From positions 186,001 to 250,000 of the forward strand of contig NZ_OY735139.1 in NCBI RefSeq assembly GCF_963457605.1: a stretch of DNA of 64,000 bases. The letters run 5' to 3'. Numbering within the stretch: the stretch's first letter is position 1; the number at the start of each line of letters is the position of its first letter. This document shows, in pieces, positions 27,350 through 38,899 of this stretch. The notes beneath the pieces are model-generated. The model saw nothing but the letters and a program-made list of their open reading frames with translations, did no database searches and was not told the origin of the DNA. Position numbers and translations under genes: made by a program. This DNA is from an uncultured Gellertiella sp. Its GTDB lineage: Bacteria; Pseudomonadota; Alphaproteobacteria; Rhizobiales; Rhizobiaceae.

Positions 27350-27991
27350 TTAAATCCCGAGCATCATCCGGACGACCGGCTCCAGCCCGCGCCCGATGGC
27401 CCGCGTGCTGGCGGCATCGAGATGAATGCCGTCAATCGGCGTCGTTACCGCCACCGATCCCGCATCGAAAAAGCCGCATCCCAGTTCATCGGCGAGATCG
27501 CGGTACTGGGGTGCCAAAGTCGCGGATTCCTCCACTGCCCCCTTGAACATCGCCGAAAACATCGGATGGGCGGTCTCACAGATCAGCGGCGGCGCGACGA
27601 GCAGAACGTCCGGCCCCTCGTCCCCCTCCGATGGCCAGGCGTGATGGCGGATGACCTCGACCAGCCGCGCCATGCCGCGTGTCGCCATGAAGGCATTGCC
27701 GAGACCGCGCTTCATGTCGTTGGTGCCAAGCAGCAGGATCACCAGATCCAGCGGCGCATGGCTGTGAAGAACCGTCGGCAGCAGCCGCGCACCGTTGCGG
27801 TCGCAATCGGCGAGATGATCATCATAGGCGGTGGTGCGACCGTTCAGCCCTTCGGCAATGACATTGACGGCCTCGCCGAGGCCTTTCTGCAGAACCGACG
27901 GCCACCGGTCTTCGAACCGGTGCCGCCCCTGTCCTTCCGCATCATAGCCCCAGGTCAGGCTGTCGCCGTAGCACAGAACGGTTTTTGCCAT
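27350..27991 (-). CDS. SGNH/GDSL-family hydrolase
   Basis: A 213-residue cytoplasmic esterase-like protein. Visible SGNH blocks: GDSLTWG (Ser11 in block I), the conserved glycine region GLNGRTT, GTNDMKRG (block III Asn), and DGIHLD near the C terminus (catalytic Asp and His). No signal peptide. It follows pdhC by 3 bp, so it is co-transcribed with the PDH genes, an arrangement also seen in other rhizobia. The substrate is unknown; aryl esters are commonly hydrolysed in vitro by relatives. Confidence 0.88.
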   Translation of the reverse strand: MAKTVLCYGDSLTWGYDAEGQGRHRFEDRWPSVLQKGLGEAVNVIAEGLNGRTTAYDDHLADCDRNGARLLPTVLHSHAPLDLVILLLGTNDMKRGLGNAFMATRGMARLVEVIRHHAWPSEGDEGPDVLLVAPPLICETAHPMFSAMFKGAVEESATLAPQYRDLADELGCGFFDAGSVAVTTPIDGIHLDAASTRAIGRGLEPVVRMMLGI

Positions 27992-27994
27992 CGC

Positions 27995-29329
27995 CTAGAC
28001 CAACATGCCGAGGGGATTTTCGATATAGGTCCTGAAGGCTCCGAGCAGTTGTGCCCCCAGAGCTCCATCCACGGCGCGGTGGTCGGTCGACAGTGTCACC
28101 GACATCACGGTGGCAATCACCATCTCACCGTTCCTGACGATCACCCGCTGTTCACCCGCGCCGACCGCGAGAATCGTCGCATGCGGCGGGTTAACGACGG
28201 CGGCAAAATTTTTGACCCCCATCATGCCCATGTTGGAGACCGCCGTGGTGCCGCCCTGATATTCCTCGGGCTTCAGCTTGCGATCCTTCGCCCGCTTGCC
28301 GAGATCCTTCATCTCGTTGGAAATCGCCGACAGGCTCTTTTCTTCCGCTTTGCGGATGATCGGGGTGATCAGTCCGCCCGGGATCGACACGGCGACGCCG
28401 ACATCGGCGTGCTTGTGCCGGACCATCGCCTGATCGGTCCAGGAGACATTGGCGTCAGGCACATCGCGCAGCGCCAGCGCCATGGCCTTGATCACCATGT
28501 CATTGACCGAGAGCTTGTAGGCAGGCTTGCCATCGCGCACCGGCGCGGCATCGTTGATCTGGGTGCGCAGCGCCAGCAGCGCATCGAGTTCGCAATCGAT
28601 CGTGACGTAGAAATGCGGAATCGTCTGCTTGGATTCCTGCAGCCTCCTGGCAATCGTCTTGCGCATGCCGTCATGCGGCACCAGCTCGTAGGAGCCTTCG
28701 GCAAACAGCTTCATCACCTGATCCGACGACATGCCGGTTGCCATTTGCGGTGCGGCGGCGGCAGGCGCAGGTGCAGGCTGGGCGGCAGGTGCGGCCTTGC
28801 CGGTGCCCGAGGACACCGCCTTTTCGATATCGGACTTCACCACCCGGCCATGCGGACCGGAGCCGGAGATTGCCGAAAGGTCGAGACCTGCTTCCTTCGC
28901 CAGACGTTTGGCAAGCGGCGAGGCAAAAATCCGCGTGCCCTGAGGTGCGGCGGACGCGACCGGCTGCGGAGCGGGTGCGGCGTGCGAAACAGCTGCCGGG
29001 GGGGCCGCAGCGGGAGCGGGTGCCGCCTGCGGGGCAGCGGGAGCGGGTGACGTTGCGGCCGCGCTTGCGGCGGCACCGACATCCTCGCCCTCGCCTGCCA
29101 GAACGGCGATGACGGCATTGACCTTCACGCCTTCCGTGCCTGCGGGCACGACCAGTCTGGCGATGGTTCCCTCATCGACGGCTTCCACTTCCATGGTCGC
29201 CTTGTCGGTTTCGATCTCGGCGATCACGTCGCCGGATTTCACCTTGTCGCCTTCGTTCTTCAGCCATTTGGAGAGCTTGCCCTCCTCCATGGTCGGCGAC
29301 AGCGCGGGCATCGTGATGTTGATCGGCAT
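27995..29329 (-). CDS. pdhC: pyruvate dehydrogenase E2, dihydrolipoyllysine acetyltransferase
   Basis: E2 carries the acetyl group from E1 to CoA and forms the core of the complex. The 444-residue protein has an N-terminal lipoyl domain with Lys43 in [11 protein letters not shown], a long Ala/Pro linker (about 85-130), the E3/E1-binding domain (about 130-170, RIFASPLAKRLA), a second Ala/Pro linker, and the catalytic domain ending in the active-site DHRAVDGA. One lipoyl domain is present here; another is fused to PdhB. It starts 15 bp after pdhB. Confidence 0.97.
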   Translation of the reverse strand: MPINITMPALSPTMEEGKLSKWLKNEGDKVKSGDVIAEIETDKATMEVEAVDEGTIARLVVPAGTEGVKVNAVIAVLAGEGEDVGAAASAAATSPAPAAPQAAPAPAAAPPAAVSHAAPAPQPVASAAPQGTRIFASPLAKRLAKEAGLDLSAISGSGPHGRVVKSDIEKAVSSGTGKAAPAAQPAPAPAAAAPQMATGMSSDQVMKLFAEGSYELVPHDGMRKTIARRLQESKQTIPHFYVTIDCELDALLALRTQINDAAPVRDGKPAYKLSVNDMVIKAMALALRDVPDANVSWTDQAMVRHKHADVGVAVSIPGGLITPIIRKAEEKSLSAISNEMKDLGKRAKDRKLKPEEYQGGTTAVSNMGMMGVKNFAAVVNPPHATILAVGAGEQRVIVRNGEMVIATVMSVTLSTDHRAVDGALGAQLLGAFRTYIENPLGMLV

Positions 29330-29344
29330 CTCTTGACCCTCCCC

Positions 29345-30733
29345 TTAACGGTAGCAGACGGTTTTGACCGCCTGAACGACTTCACCGACATTCGGCAGGG
29401 CCAGCTTTTCCAGGTTGGCGGCGTAAGGCATCGGCACATCCTTGCCGGCGATGGTCAAGATCGGCGCATCGAGATAGTCGAAGGCCTGCTGCATCACGCG
29501 GGTGGCGATTTCGGTGCCGACGGAGGACTGCGGATAGCCTTCCTCGACGGTCACCAGGCGACCGGTCTTCTTCACCGATTCGATGACAGTCGGCAGGTCG
29601 ATCGGGCGGATGGTCCTGAGATCGATGATCTCGACGCTGATGCCCTCCTTGGCCAGTTCGTCCGCCGCCTTGATCGCATAGGTCATGCCGATGGAGAACG
29701 AGACGATGGTGCAGTCGGTGCCCTGGCGATGGATGCGCGCCTTGCCGATCGGCAGCACGAAATCATCCAGCTTCGGCACGTCGAATGTCTGGCCGTAGAG
29801 GATTTCGTTTTCGAGGAAGATCACCGGGTTCGGATCGCGGATCGCCGCCTTCAACAGGCCCTTGGCGTCGGCTGCCGTATAGGGCATGACCACCTTGAGG
29901 CCGGGGATCTGGCTGTACCAGGCGGCATAATCCTGGCTGTGCTGGGCACCGACGCGGGCGGCCGCGCCGTTTGCGCCACGAAACACGATGGGCGCGCCCA
30001 TCTGGCCACCGGACATGTAGAGCGTCTTGGCTGCCGAATTGATGATGTGGTCGATGGCCTGCATGGCGAAATTGAAGGTCATGAATTCAATGATCGGGCG
30101 AAGCCCGGCCATCGCGGCACCAACGCCGACGCCGGCAAAGCCATGCTCGGTGATCGGCGTGTCGACGACGCGGCGCGGTCCGAATTCCTGCAGCAGCCCT
30201 TGGGTGATCTTGTAGGCCCCCTGATATTCCGCCACTTCCTCGCCCATGATGAAGACATCGTCATTGGCGCGCATTTCCTCGGCCATCGCATCGCGCAGCG
30301 CTTCGCGCACGGTTGTTGCGACCATCTCGGTGCCGGCGGGAATGGCGGGATCGGCTGGCACTTCCGCCTTCGGCTCTGCCGGAACGGGGGCAGCCGTTGC
30401 AACCGGTGCCGTCGGCCTTTCAGCCTGCTCCACCTGCGGCGCAGGCCTGGAGGCATCGGCGGTCGGGCCGGAGGCGGCGGATGCAGTTTCGCCATCCTGC
30501 AGCAGGACGGCAATCGGCGTATTGACCTTGACGCCTTCGGTGCCCGCCGCAATCAGCAGCTTGCCGAGCACGCCCTCGTCAACGGCTTCCACTTCCATGG
30601 TCGCCTTGTCGGTTTCGATCTCGGCGATCACGTCGCCTGACTTCACCGCATCACCTTCGTTTTTCAGCCATTTCGACAGTTTGCCCTCTTCCATCGTCGG
30701 GGAGAGCGCAGGCATCAGGATATTGATCGGCAT
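29345..30733 (-). CDS. pdhB: pyruvate dehydrogenase E1 beta with N-terminal lipoyl domain
   Basis: E1 beta pairs with PdhA to decarboxylate pyruvate. The 462-residue protein is longer than ordinary E1 beta (about 330) because it begins with a lipoyl domain almost identical to that of PdhC (Lys43 in [11 protein letters not shown]), then an Ala/Pro linker (about 80-135), then the transketolase-like domain starting near [13 protein letters not shown]. This fusion is characteristic of alphaproteobacteria. ATG 30733 follows GGAGG by 6 nt. It lies 16 bp after pdhA and 15 bp before pdhC. Confidence 0.97.
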   Translation of the reverse strand: MPINILMPALSPTMEEGKLSKWLKNEGDAVKSGDVIAEIETDKATMEVEAVDEGVLGKLLIAAGTEGVKVNTPIAVLLQDGETASAASGPTADASRPAPQVEQAERPTAPVATAAPVPAEPKAEVPADPAIPAGTEMVATTVREALRDAMAEEMRANDDVFIMGEEVAEYQGAYKITQGLLQEFGPRRVVDTPITEHGFAGVGVGAAMAGLRPIIEFMTFNFAMQAIDHIINSAAKTLYMSGGQMGAPIVFRGANGAAARVGAQHSQDYAAWYSQIPGLKVVMPYTAADAKGLLKAAIRDPNPVIFLENEILYGQTFDVPKLDDFVLPIGKARIHRQGTDCTIVSFSIGMTYAIKAADELAKEGISVEIIDLRTIRPIDLPTVIESVKKTGRLVTVEEGYPQSSVGTEIATRVMQQAFDYLDAPILTIAGKDVPMPYAANLEKLALPNVGEVVQAVKTVCYR

Positions 30734-30749
30734 AGGTGGCCTCCCCGGC

Positions 30750-31796
30750 TCAAAGCAGAATGTCGGTATAGAGCTCGGATACATCCGGCTCCGGATCGGC
30801 CTGGGCGAAATCGGCACTGTCGGCGACGATGTCGCGCACGTCCTTGTCGATGGCGCGCAGTTCATCCTCGCTCGCCCAGCCCTTTTCCAGCAGCCGGGTG
30901 CGGACCTGCTCGATCGGGTCATGTTCCGACCGCATCTTCTGCACTTCATCCTTGGAGCGATATTTCGCCGGGTCGGACATCGAATGGCCGCGATAGCGGT
31001 AGGTCAGCATTTCGAGGATCAGCGGACCCTTGCCGGAGCGGCAATGGGCAACCGCTTCCTCGGCGGCGGCGGCAACCGCACGCACGTCCATGCCATCGAC
31101 CTGGTAGCCCGGAATGCCGAAGGAGGCACCGCGCATTGAAAAGTCGGTCTGCGCCGAGGCGCGCGACACCGCCGTGCCCATGGCATAGCGGTTGTTCTCG
31201 ATGATGTAGATTACCGGCAGCTTCCAGAGGGCCGCCATGTTAAAGCTTTCGTAGACCTGGCCCTGGTTGGCCGCGCCATCGCCGAAATAGGCAAGGCTGA
31301 CATTGTCATTGCCGCGATAGCGGTTGGCAAAGGCAAGGCCGGTGCCGAGCGACACCTGCGCGCCGACGATGCCGTGGCCGCCATAGAAATTCTTTTCCTT
31401 GGAGAACATGTGCATCGAGCCGCCCTTCCCCTTGGAAAGACCGCCGCGCCGGCCGGTAAGCTCCGCCATCACGCCGCGGGCGCTCATGCCGCAGGCGAGC
31501 ATGTGGCCGTGGTCGCGATAGCCGGTGATGACCTGATCACCGTCCTTCAGCGCCGTCTGCATGCCGACCACGACCGCTTCCTGGCCGATATAGAGGTGGC
31601 AGAAACCGCCGATGAAGCCCATGCCGTAGAGCTGGCCGGCCTTTTCCTCAAAACGCCGGATCAGCAGCATCTCGCGATAGGTCTTCAACTCGGTTTCCTG
31701 GTCGAAATCCAGGAATGTCCCGCCGTTGAAATCTTTCTTCGCTGACTTCACCGCGAGTTTGCGGCTGGATGCGGGCGCGGTTTTTCGCGACACCAT
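30750..31796 (-). CDS. pdhA: pyruvate dehydrogenase E1 alpha
   Basis: E1 alpha supplies the thiamine pyrophosphate site for pyruvate decarboxylation. The 348-residue protein has the TPP motif from GDGAANQGQ to IENN (about 195-230) and the E1 alpha phosphorylation-loop-like [15 protein letters not shown] (about 291-305). A Ser/Lys/Ala-rich tail of about 35 residues precedes the core. I chose ATG 31796, with GAGGAGG 6 nt upstream, over an in-frame ATG five codons earlier. It is the first gene of the PDH block; the 147-bp gap to the ftsB-like gene probably holds its promoter. Confidence 0.97.
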   Translation of the reverse strand: MVSRKTAPASSRKLAVKSAKKDFNGGTFLDFDQETELKTYREMLLIRRFEEKAGQLYGMGFIGGFCHLYIGQEAVVVGMQTALKDGDQVITGYRDHGHMLACGMSARGVMAELTGRRGGLSKGKGGSMHMFSKEKNFYGGHGIVGAQVSLGTGLAFANRYRGNDNVSLAYFGDGAANQGQVYESFNMAALWKLPVIYIIENNRYAMGTAVSRASAQTDFSMRGASFGIPGYQVDGMDVRAVAAAAEEAVAHCRSGKGPLILEMLTYRYRGHSMSDPAKYRSKDEVQKMRSEHDPIEQVRTRLLEKGWASEDELRAIDKDVRDIVADSADFAQADPEPDVSELYTDILL

Positions 31797-31943
31797 CAGG
31801 ATCCTCCTCAAGGGTTTCCCAGAACCAATTTAGAAGGACAGCTTATGAGAGAATTCGCCGGACAGCAATGCTATAAATGCATGCCTTCCATTCTAATCAA
31901 CCCATTGAAAAAAATAGTAAAATTGAAATTAACCTGATTTCGG

Positions 31944-32270
31944 TTAATCGAAATAGGAGTTAAATATCACAATCTCGTCGGCGCGCGATACATTGAGTTC
32001 GTAGCGAGCTTTTTCGTCCAGAATGTCCTTTTCCATCGACCCGTCACTGAGCAGGCTGACCTGCAGTTCCAGCGCCTTGCGCTTGCCTGTCAGGCCATCC
32101 AGCTCCGCCTGGCGCTCGATCCGCTGATGCTCGAATTCCTCGGTCGCGATCAGCCCGAAATCGCCGTGAATCGAATGATAGCCAAAATAGGAGAGAAAGG
32201 CGACGGTAATGACGGGCAGGACGAAACGGCCCAGTTTGCGCTGCTTGTGATGTTTGGTCCACATACTCAT
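31944..32270 (-). CDS. FtsB/DivIC-like septum formation initiator
   Basis: A 108-residue bitopic protein: a basic cytoplasmic N terminus (about 1-14), one membrane helix (about 15-35), then a periplasmic coiled coil (about 40-75, IERQAELDGLTGKRKALELQ) and a short conserved end (DILDEKARYELN). This matches the septum formation initiator family (FtsB/DivIC), which links FtsL and FtsQ in the divisome. It lies directly upstream of pdhA, its usual rhizobial position, but its normal upstream neighbour eno is missing here. Confidence 0.87.
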   Translation of the reverse strand: MSMWTKHHKQRKLGRFVLPVITVAFLSYFGYHSIHGDFGLIATEEFEHQRIERQAELDGLTGKRKALELQVSLLSDGSMEKDILDEKARYELNVSRADEIVIFNSYFD

Positions 32271-32472
32271 TGACTACCCGGATACGCGAGAACATGTGCG
32301 CAGGGTAACCAAGATTTCTTAACCGACCGTTGACCATGGGAAGATGGGCAATCGCCTTTCCCGGCCATCTTGCATGCCGATCCCACCTCGCCTGAAAAGA
32401 GGTCATCCGCACGCGGGCGCGAGACATCCGCTTCACGACCTGGCCCTCGCCCTGTCGAAGCAGATGACAAAC

Positions 32473-32501
32473 AAAAAAAAGCGCCCCGGAAGGCGCTTTT
32501 T
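32473..32501 (-). terminator. intrinsic terminator after pyrG
   Basis: On the minus strand AGCGCC-TTCCGG-GGCGCT is followed by T8, ending 22 bp beyond the pyrG stop. Because A and T runs flank both sides, it could also act on the plus strand. It separates pyrG from the ftsB-like gene. Confidence 0.85.
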
Positions 32502-32522
32502 GATCCATGTGCTGCGAAGCTG

Positions 32523-34163
<1,641 letters not shown>

Positions 34164-34251
34164 TTACCGTTTCTGAATTGATTCCGCCAGTCCCGGCGTG
34201 ACAAGAAAACTGTTCTTATCCACAAGGAACCGGAAACCTGCACAAAAGAAA

Positions 34252-34276
34252 TCCGGCAGGCTTGCGGCCTGCCGGA
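34252..34276 (-). terminator. intrinsic terminator after secG
   Basis: A perfect 10-bp stem (TCCGGCAGGC / GCCTGCCGGA) with a 5-nt loop, followed on the minus strand by TTTCTTTTG. It ends 21 bp past the secG stop, so secG and pyrG are probably transcribed separately. Confidence 0.8.
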
Positions 34277-34296
34277 GGGGATGATGCGTGATAGCC

Positions 34297-34746
34297 TTAC
34301 TGGCCCGTCGGCACGCCGGTCTTGTTCGGATCGGCAGCAGGTGCTGCGGGCGTTGCAGGAGCCACAGGCTGTGCCGCGCCGGTTGCCGGAGTGGCTGCGC
34401 CACCCGTCGCGGGAGCAGCGGCGCCATTGGTGGCCGGTGCCGGGGTCTTTGCGCCGCCGAGCGAGTCGAGCACGCCGTTCTGGCCGGTCGTACCCTGTAT
34501 CTTGTCCAGAATATCGGTCGGCTTGGCGTCGAAGCGGCTCAGAATGCCCATGCCGAGGGCCAGTACGAAGAACAGGGTGGCCAGGATTGCCGTGGTGCGG
34601 GTAAGCGCATTGGCGGTGCCGCGTGCCGACATGAAGCCGGAACCGCCGCCGATACCGAGACCGCCACCTTCGGAGCGCTGGATGAGCACGACGCCGATCA
34701 GCGCCAGCACCACCATGAGATAAATGACAAGCAATACGGTTTGCAT
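34297..34746 (-). CDS. secG: preprotein translocase subunit SecG
   Basis: SecG is the small accessory subunit of the SecYEG channel. The 149-residue protein has two membrane helices (about 3-22 and 52-72) flanking the conserved loop QRSEGGGLGIGGGSGF, then a long Ala/Pro/Thr-rich tail (about 95-145). The extended low-complexity tail is common in rhizobial SecG. It lies between tpiA and pyrG with its own terminator. Confidence 0.95.
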   Translation of the reverse strand: MQTVLLVIYLMVVLALIGVVLIQRSEGGGLGIGGGSGFMSARGTANALTRTTAILATLFFVLALGMGILSRFDAKPTDILDKIQGTTGQNGVLDSLGGAKTPAPATNGAAAPATGGAATPATGAAQPVAPATPAAPAADPNKTGVPTGQ

Positions 34747-34837
34747 GGGAGTCCAATCCTGCCCCTTGACGAGGCCTAGAAGTCGTTTTGCGGCTCTTTA
34801 CAGGAGGTGGGGCTGCATTCCAAGCCCTGCCTGCCGA

Positions 34838-35608
34838 TTAAGCCAGCAATTCCGCGTATGCGTTGTAGATGGCGAGGAAATCGACCGCTTTCAAGCTTGC
34901 CCCGCCAATCAGGGCACCATCGACATTGGCCACGCCCATCAGCTCTTTCGCATTGCCGGGCTTGACCGAGCCGCCATAGAGCAGCCGCATGCCTTCGCCT
35001 TCCGCGCCGAAACGGGCTTCCAGCTCGTTGCGCATGAAGAGATGGGCTTCCGCCACATCCGCCACCGTCGGCGTCAGGCCGGTGCCGATCGCCCAGACAG
35101 GTTCATAGGCGATCACGGTATTTTCCGCCGTCGCTTCATCCGGGACCGAACCTGCAAGCTGGCGCTTCAGCACGCCGAGCGTCTCGCCGCCCTTGCGCTG
35201 CGTCTCCGTCTCGCCGATGCAGATGATCGCCACCAGACCGGCTGACCAGGCGGCAGCCGCCTTGGCCGAGACCAGCGCATCGCTTTCCGCATGGTCGGTG
35301 CGCCGTTCGGAATGGCCGACGATCACGTGGGTGCCGAAACAGTCGGCAATCATTTCCGCCGCGATATCGCCGGTATGGGCACCCGACTGTTTTTCGTGGC
35401 AATCCTGCGCGCCGATCATCAGCGGGCTGTCATCGCAGAGCGCGGTTGCGACATAGAGCAGGGTTGCGGGCGGGCAGATCAGGGTTTCGACCCTGTCCGA
35501 CAGCGCGGACTTGACGCCATCGGCCATCGCCTTGATTTCGTCCAGCGCATTGCGCACGCCGTTCATCTTCCAGTTACCGGCCACAAGCGGCATCACGTCA
35601 GGTGTCAT
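34838..35608 (-). CDS. tpiA: triosephosphate isomerase
   Basis: TpiA interconverts dihydroxyacetone phosphate and glyceraldehyde-3-phosphate. The 256-residue TIM barrel has the N-terminal AGNWKMNG (catalytic Asn and Lys), the catalytic His in VIVGHSERR, the catalytic Glu in [10 protein letters not shown], and the phosphate-binding LYGGSVKP. I chose ATG 35608 to give the standard length; an upstream in-frame ATG adds ten unrelated residues. Confidence 0.97.
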   Translation of the reverse strand: MTPDVMPLVAGNWKMNGVRNALDEIKAMADGVKSALSDRVETLICPPATLLYVATALCDDSPLMIGAQDCHEKQSGAHTGDIAAEMIADCFGTHVIVGHSERRTDHAESDALVSAKAAAAWSAGLVAIICIGETETQRKGGETLGVLKRQLAGSVPDEATAENTVIAYEPVWAIGTGLTPTVADVAEAHLFMRNELEARFGAEGEGMRLLYGGSVKPGNAKELMGVANVDGALIGGASLKAVDFLAIYNAYAELLA

Positions 35609-35694
35609 GCGGATATTCCTTGAATTGGTTGACCGCACCTACCAAAAGCCGGGGCAAAAGGGAAGCGGCACGCGGCATTTACGACAGCAAATGG

Positions 35695-36567
35695 CTAACG
35701 CAGCAGCAGCCAGTTCAGGACCCGTCGCCAGTCCGTCATCCGCACGGGGGTTCCGTGCGAGCCGGACTTGAAAAGGGTAAAGCGCACGGGGTATTTTTCT
35801 GCGTGCAGCCGGTCATAGATCGCCGCCTGATCGGACCACTTGTAGACCTTGTCGGCGCTGCCATGGGTGAACCAGACCGGCAGCTTCGCCCTGTGTGCGG
35901 CACTGGTGAAGAAATCCGGGTCCGGTGCGCCGCCCATGATCAGCATGCCCTTGAGATTTTTCACCGCTTCCGGATCGCGGCTAATCCCCCAGCAGAGGAA
36001 ACTGCCCATCGAGGCACAGGACAGGATCACCTGGTCTGCGGGATCGTCCGCCTTGATCGAGGCGATCAGCTCGGCAATGCTTTTCACGCCTCTGTCGTCG
36101 AAATGGCGGATGGTCGGCGCGACATAGGAGCCGTCATTGCCAAAGGCGAGATTTTTTAGCCGGTTGAAATTGCCGCCGAAGCGATAGTCGTTGGAACCCA
36201 GCCGCCGGTCGCCGTCCCGTCCATGGATGAAGATCACCGCAAAGTGCCTGCCCTCGCCAGTGCGGGTGATGTCGAGCGGGCCAGACGGCAGCGCCAGCGT
36301 CATGTCCTTCTGGGCGGCGCGCGGCGCGAGATCGACATAGGCCCGCCTGACCCGGTGTTCCGGCTCCTCGTCGCGGCCATTGATATCGCGCAACTCCTGG
36401 TAGTCGATCACCTCGTAGTCGCCGCCATCCCTGCTCTCCAGGACCGTCTGGCCGGAAAACAGCACATCCTTGAACGGCTTCAGCGGCCCCTCTCCGGCAG
36501 CAGATGCAGACGCGGCCAGCAGCAGCAGCGGCAGGAGAATTCCGGATAGATGGCTTGAAACGGTCAT
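35695..36567 (-). CDS. exported alpha/beta-hydrolase-like protein
   Basis: A 290-residue protein with a signal peptide (about 1-23, ending ASASAA). The body looks like an alpha/beta hydrolase: VIFIHGRDGDR for the oxyanion strand (about 111-121), a probable nucleophile elbow SCASMGS (Ser186) and C-terminal THGSADKVYKW and GSHG, which could supply the acid and histidine. The elbow lacks the first glycine of GxSxG. Starting at ATG 36567 places the signal peptide at the N terminus. The substrate is unknown; it may be a periplasmic esterase. It is a stand-alone gene between tpiA and divergent parE. Confidence 0.7.
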   Translation of the reverse strand: MTVSSHLSGILLPLLLLAASASAAGEGPLKPFKDVLFSGQTVLESRDGGDYEVIDYQELRDINGRDEEPEHRVRRAYVDLAPRAAQKDMTLALPSGPLDITRTGEGRHFAVIFIHGRDGDRRLGSNDYRFGGNFNRLKNLAFGNDGSYVAPTIRHFDDRGVKSIAELIASIKADDPADQVILSCASMGSFLCWGISRDPEAVKNLKGMLIMGGAPDPDFFTSAAHRAKLPVWFTHGSADKVYKWSDQAAIYDRLHAEKYPVRFTLFKSGSHGTPVRMTDWRRVLNWLLLR

Positions 36568-36813
36568 GCGGGCGGTCCTGTTTGACGTGTTTGCGTCCTG
36601 CTTTGCCTTGTCGCAGTGGATATCGCAAGGATCTGGCACACCAACAGAGCCTGACACATCGCGAACAAACACAGAATCTGCCACTATGGGGAGCCGATTC
36701 GCGCGGGGATTGGTTGATTGCGGTGTTGCTGCGATTGGCCTAAAAGCCCTGGCTTGCCGGTGGAGAAATCCTGCTTCCGCAACCCGACTTTGACAGACAG
36801 AACCGAATTGCCC

Positions 36814-38850
36814 ATGGCCGACGATCTTTTCTCCTCGATGCCCACGCCGCCCCGCCGCCCCGAAAAGGTGGAAAAGCCGGCCGCCCCCCCTCGCCCGGCG
36901 GCCCCCGCCGCGTCACCGTCCGGTGACAGCTATGATGCGTCGGCGATCCGGGTGCTGGAAGGGCTGGAGCCGGTGCGGATGCGGCCCGGCATGTATATCG
37001 GCGGCACCGATGAAAAGGCCATGCACCACCTGTTTGCCGAAGTCATCGACAACTCGATGGACGAGGCGGTGGCAGGCCATGCCAATTTCATCGAGGTGCA
37101 TCTGGCCGCCGATGGCTGTCTCAGCGTCACTGACAATGGACGCGGCATGCCGGTGGAAAACCATCCGCAGGTTCCGGGTGTCTCGACCCTGGAAGTGATC
37201 ATGACCAAGCTGCATGCGGGCGGCAAGTTCGATGGCAAGGCCTATGAGACCTCGGGCGGCCTGCATGGCGTCGGCGTCTCGGTCGTCAATGCGCTTTCCG
37301 ATTTCGTCGAGGTCGAGGTTGCCCGCAACCGCAAGCTCTATCGCCAGACCTTTTCGCGCGGCGTGCCGCAGGGCGGGCTGCAGGAGGTCGGCGATGTCAA
37401 CAACCGGCGCGGCACCAAGGTGACCTTCCGCCCCGACAAGCAGATTTTCGGCGATCACGCCAAGTTCGATGCGGGCCGGATTTTCCGGATGTCGCGCTCC
37501 AAGGCCTATCTGTTCGGCGGTGTCGAGATCCGCTGGAGCTGCGATCCCGGCATCCTGCCGGAAGGGTCGGATATTCCTGACAAGGCGGTCTTCCATTTCC
37601 CCGGCGGCCTCAAGGATTATCTGCAGGCCAATCTCGGCAAGGATTTCACCGTCACCCGCGAGATTTTCGCCGGCAAATCGGAAAAGACCGGGGGCCATGG
37701 CGCGCTGGAATGGGCCATCACCTGGTATGGCGGCGACCAGCAGGTGCATTCCTATTGCAACACCATCCCGACTCCGGAGGGCGGCACCCATGAGGCGGGC
37801 CTGCGCATCGCGCTCACCAAGGGCCTGAAGAACTATGCGGAGCTGACCCAGAACAAGCGCGCCGCCCAGATCACCACCGATGACGTGATGATTTCGGCGA
37901 TGGGCATGCTGTCGGTCTTCATTCGCGAACCGGAATTCGTCGGCCAGACCAAGGACCGTCTGGCGAGCGCCGAGGCCCAGCGCATCGTTGAAAACGCACT
38001 GCGCGATCCGTTCGATCATTACCTCACCGACAATCCCGGCGAAGCGGCCAAGCTGCTCGAATGGGTGATAGAGCGGGCCGAGGAGCGGCTGCGCCGCCGC
38101 AAGGAAAAGGAAGTCAACCGCAAGACCGCCGTGCGCAAGCTCCGGCTGCCCGGCAAGCTCGCCGATTGCTCGCAGAACACCGCCGAAGGGGCCGAACTGT
38201 TCATCGTCGAGGGTGATTCGGCAGGCGGCTCGGCCAAGCAGGCGCGCAACCGTTCCAATCAGGCGATCCTGCCGCTGCGCGGCAAGATCCTCAATGTGGC
38301 AAGCGCCGGTCGCGAAAAGCTCTCCGCCAACCAGCAGATCGCCGACCTCATCCAGGCGCTCGGTTGCGGCACCCGCTCGAAATATCGCGAGGAGGATCTT
38401 CGCTACGAGCGCGTCATCATCATGACCGACGCCGATGTCGACGGGGCCCATATCGCCTCGCTGCTGATCACGCTGTTCTACCAGGAAATGCCGGAACTGG
38501 TGCGCGGCGGCCATCTGTTCCTTGCGGTTCCACCGCTCTATCGCCTGAGCGCCGGCGGCAAGACGCTCTATGCCCGCGACGACCAGCATCGCGCCGAACT
38601 GATGGCCTCCGCCTTCAAGGGCAAGAAGGTCGAGATCGGCCGGTTCAAGGGTCTTGGCGAGATGATGCCGGCGCAGCTCAAGGAAACCACCATGGACCCC
38701 GCCCATCGCACCCTGCTGAAGGTAGCCATCGATGACGCGGATTTCGAAGGCACCCGCGATGCCGTCGATGCGCTGATGGGAACCCGCCCGGAAGCCCGTT
38801 TCCGCTTCATCCAGGACCGCGCCGCCTTCGCCGACAATCTGGATATCTGA
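36814..38850 (+). CDS. parE: DNA topoisomerase IV subunit B
   Basis: ParE is the ATPase subunit of topoisomerase IV, which unlinks daughter chromosomes. The 678-residue protein has the GHKL ATPase domain (Asn in VIDNSMDEA, GRGMP, GLHGVGVSVVNAL), the transducer domain, and the TOPRIM domain with EGDSAGGSAKQARNR and the metal-binding DADVDG. An N-terminal tail of about 40 Pro/Ala-rich residues precedes the ATPase core, common in rhizobial ParE. ParE rather than GyrB is indicated by the length and lack of a GyrB-type insertion. ATG 36814 begins MADDLF. Confidence 0.95.
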   Translation: MADDLFSSMPTPPRRPEKVEKPAAPPRPAAPAASPSGDSYDASAIRVLEGLEPVRMRPGMYIGGTDEKAMHHLFAEVIDNSMDEAVAGHANFIEVHLAADGCLSVTDNGRGMPVENHPQVPGVSTLEVIMTKLHAGGKFDGKAYETSGGLHGVGVSVVNALSDFVEVEVARNRKLYRQTFSRGVPQGGLQEVGDVNNRRGTKVTFRPDKQIFGDHAKFDAGRIFRMSRSKAYLFGGVEIRWSCDPGILPEGSDIPDKAVFHFPGGLKDYLQANLGKDFTVTREIFAGKSEKTGGHGALEWAITWYGGDQQVHSYCNTIPTPEGGTHEAGLRIALTKGLKNYAELTQNKRAAQITTDDVMISAMGMLSVFIREPEFVGQTKDRLASAEAQRIVENALRDPFDHYLTDNPGEAAKLLEWVIERAEERLRRRKEKEVNRKTAVRKLRLPGKLADCSQNTAEGAELFIVEGDSAGGSAKQARNRSNQAILPLRGKILNVASAGREKLSANQQIADLIQALGCGTRSKYREEDLRYERVIIMTDADVDGAHIASLLITLFYQEMPELVRGGHLFLAVPPLYRLSAGGKTLYARDDQHRAELMASAFKGKKVEIGRFKGLGEMMPAQLKETTMDPAHRTLLKVAIDDADFEGTRDAVDALMGTRPEARFRFIQDRAAFADNLDI

Positions 38851-38899
38851 CGGCGGATGTGTCACCCGGCAGGGCGCAGATCATCAGACCGGAAGCTCC

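Noticed and set aside
27128-29050. A 640-codon plus-strand frame spanning DUF465, the SGNH hydrolase and pdhC
   Set aside because: It crosses three well-supported minus-strand genes and intergenic DNA, and has no domain.
31921-31954. Two overlapping small hairpins at the end of the ftsB-like gene as a terminator
   Set aside because: Stems are 6 bp and AT-rich with only interrupted T runs; not convincing.
36913-38865. A 650-codon open frame on the minus strand opposite parE
   Set aside because: It mirrors the parE coding frame, has no recognisable domain, and arises from high-GC third positions of the real gene.
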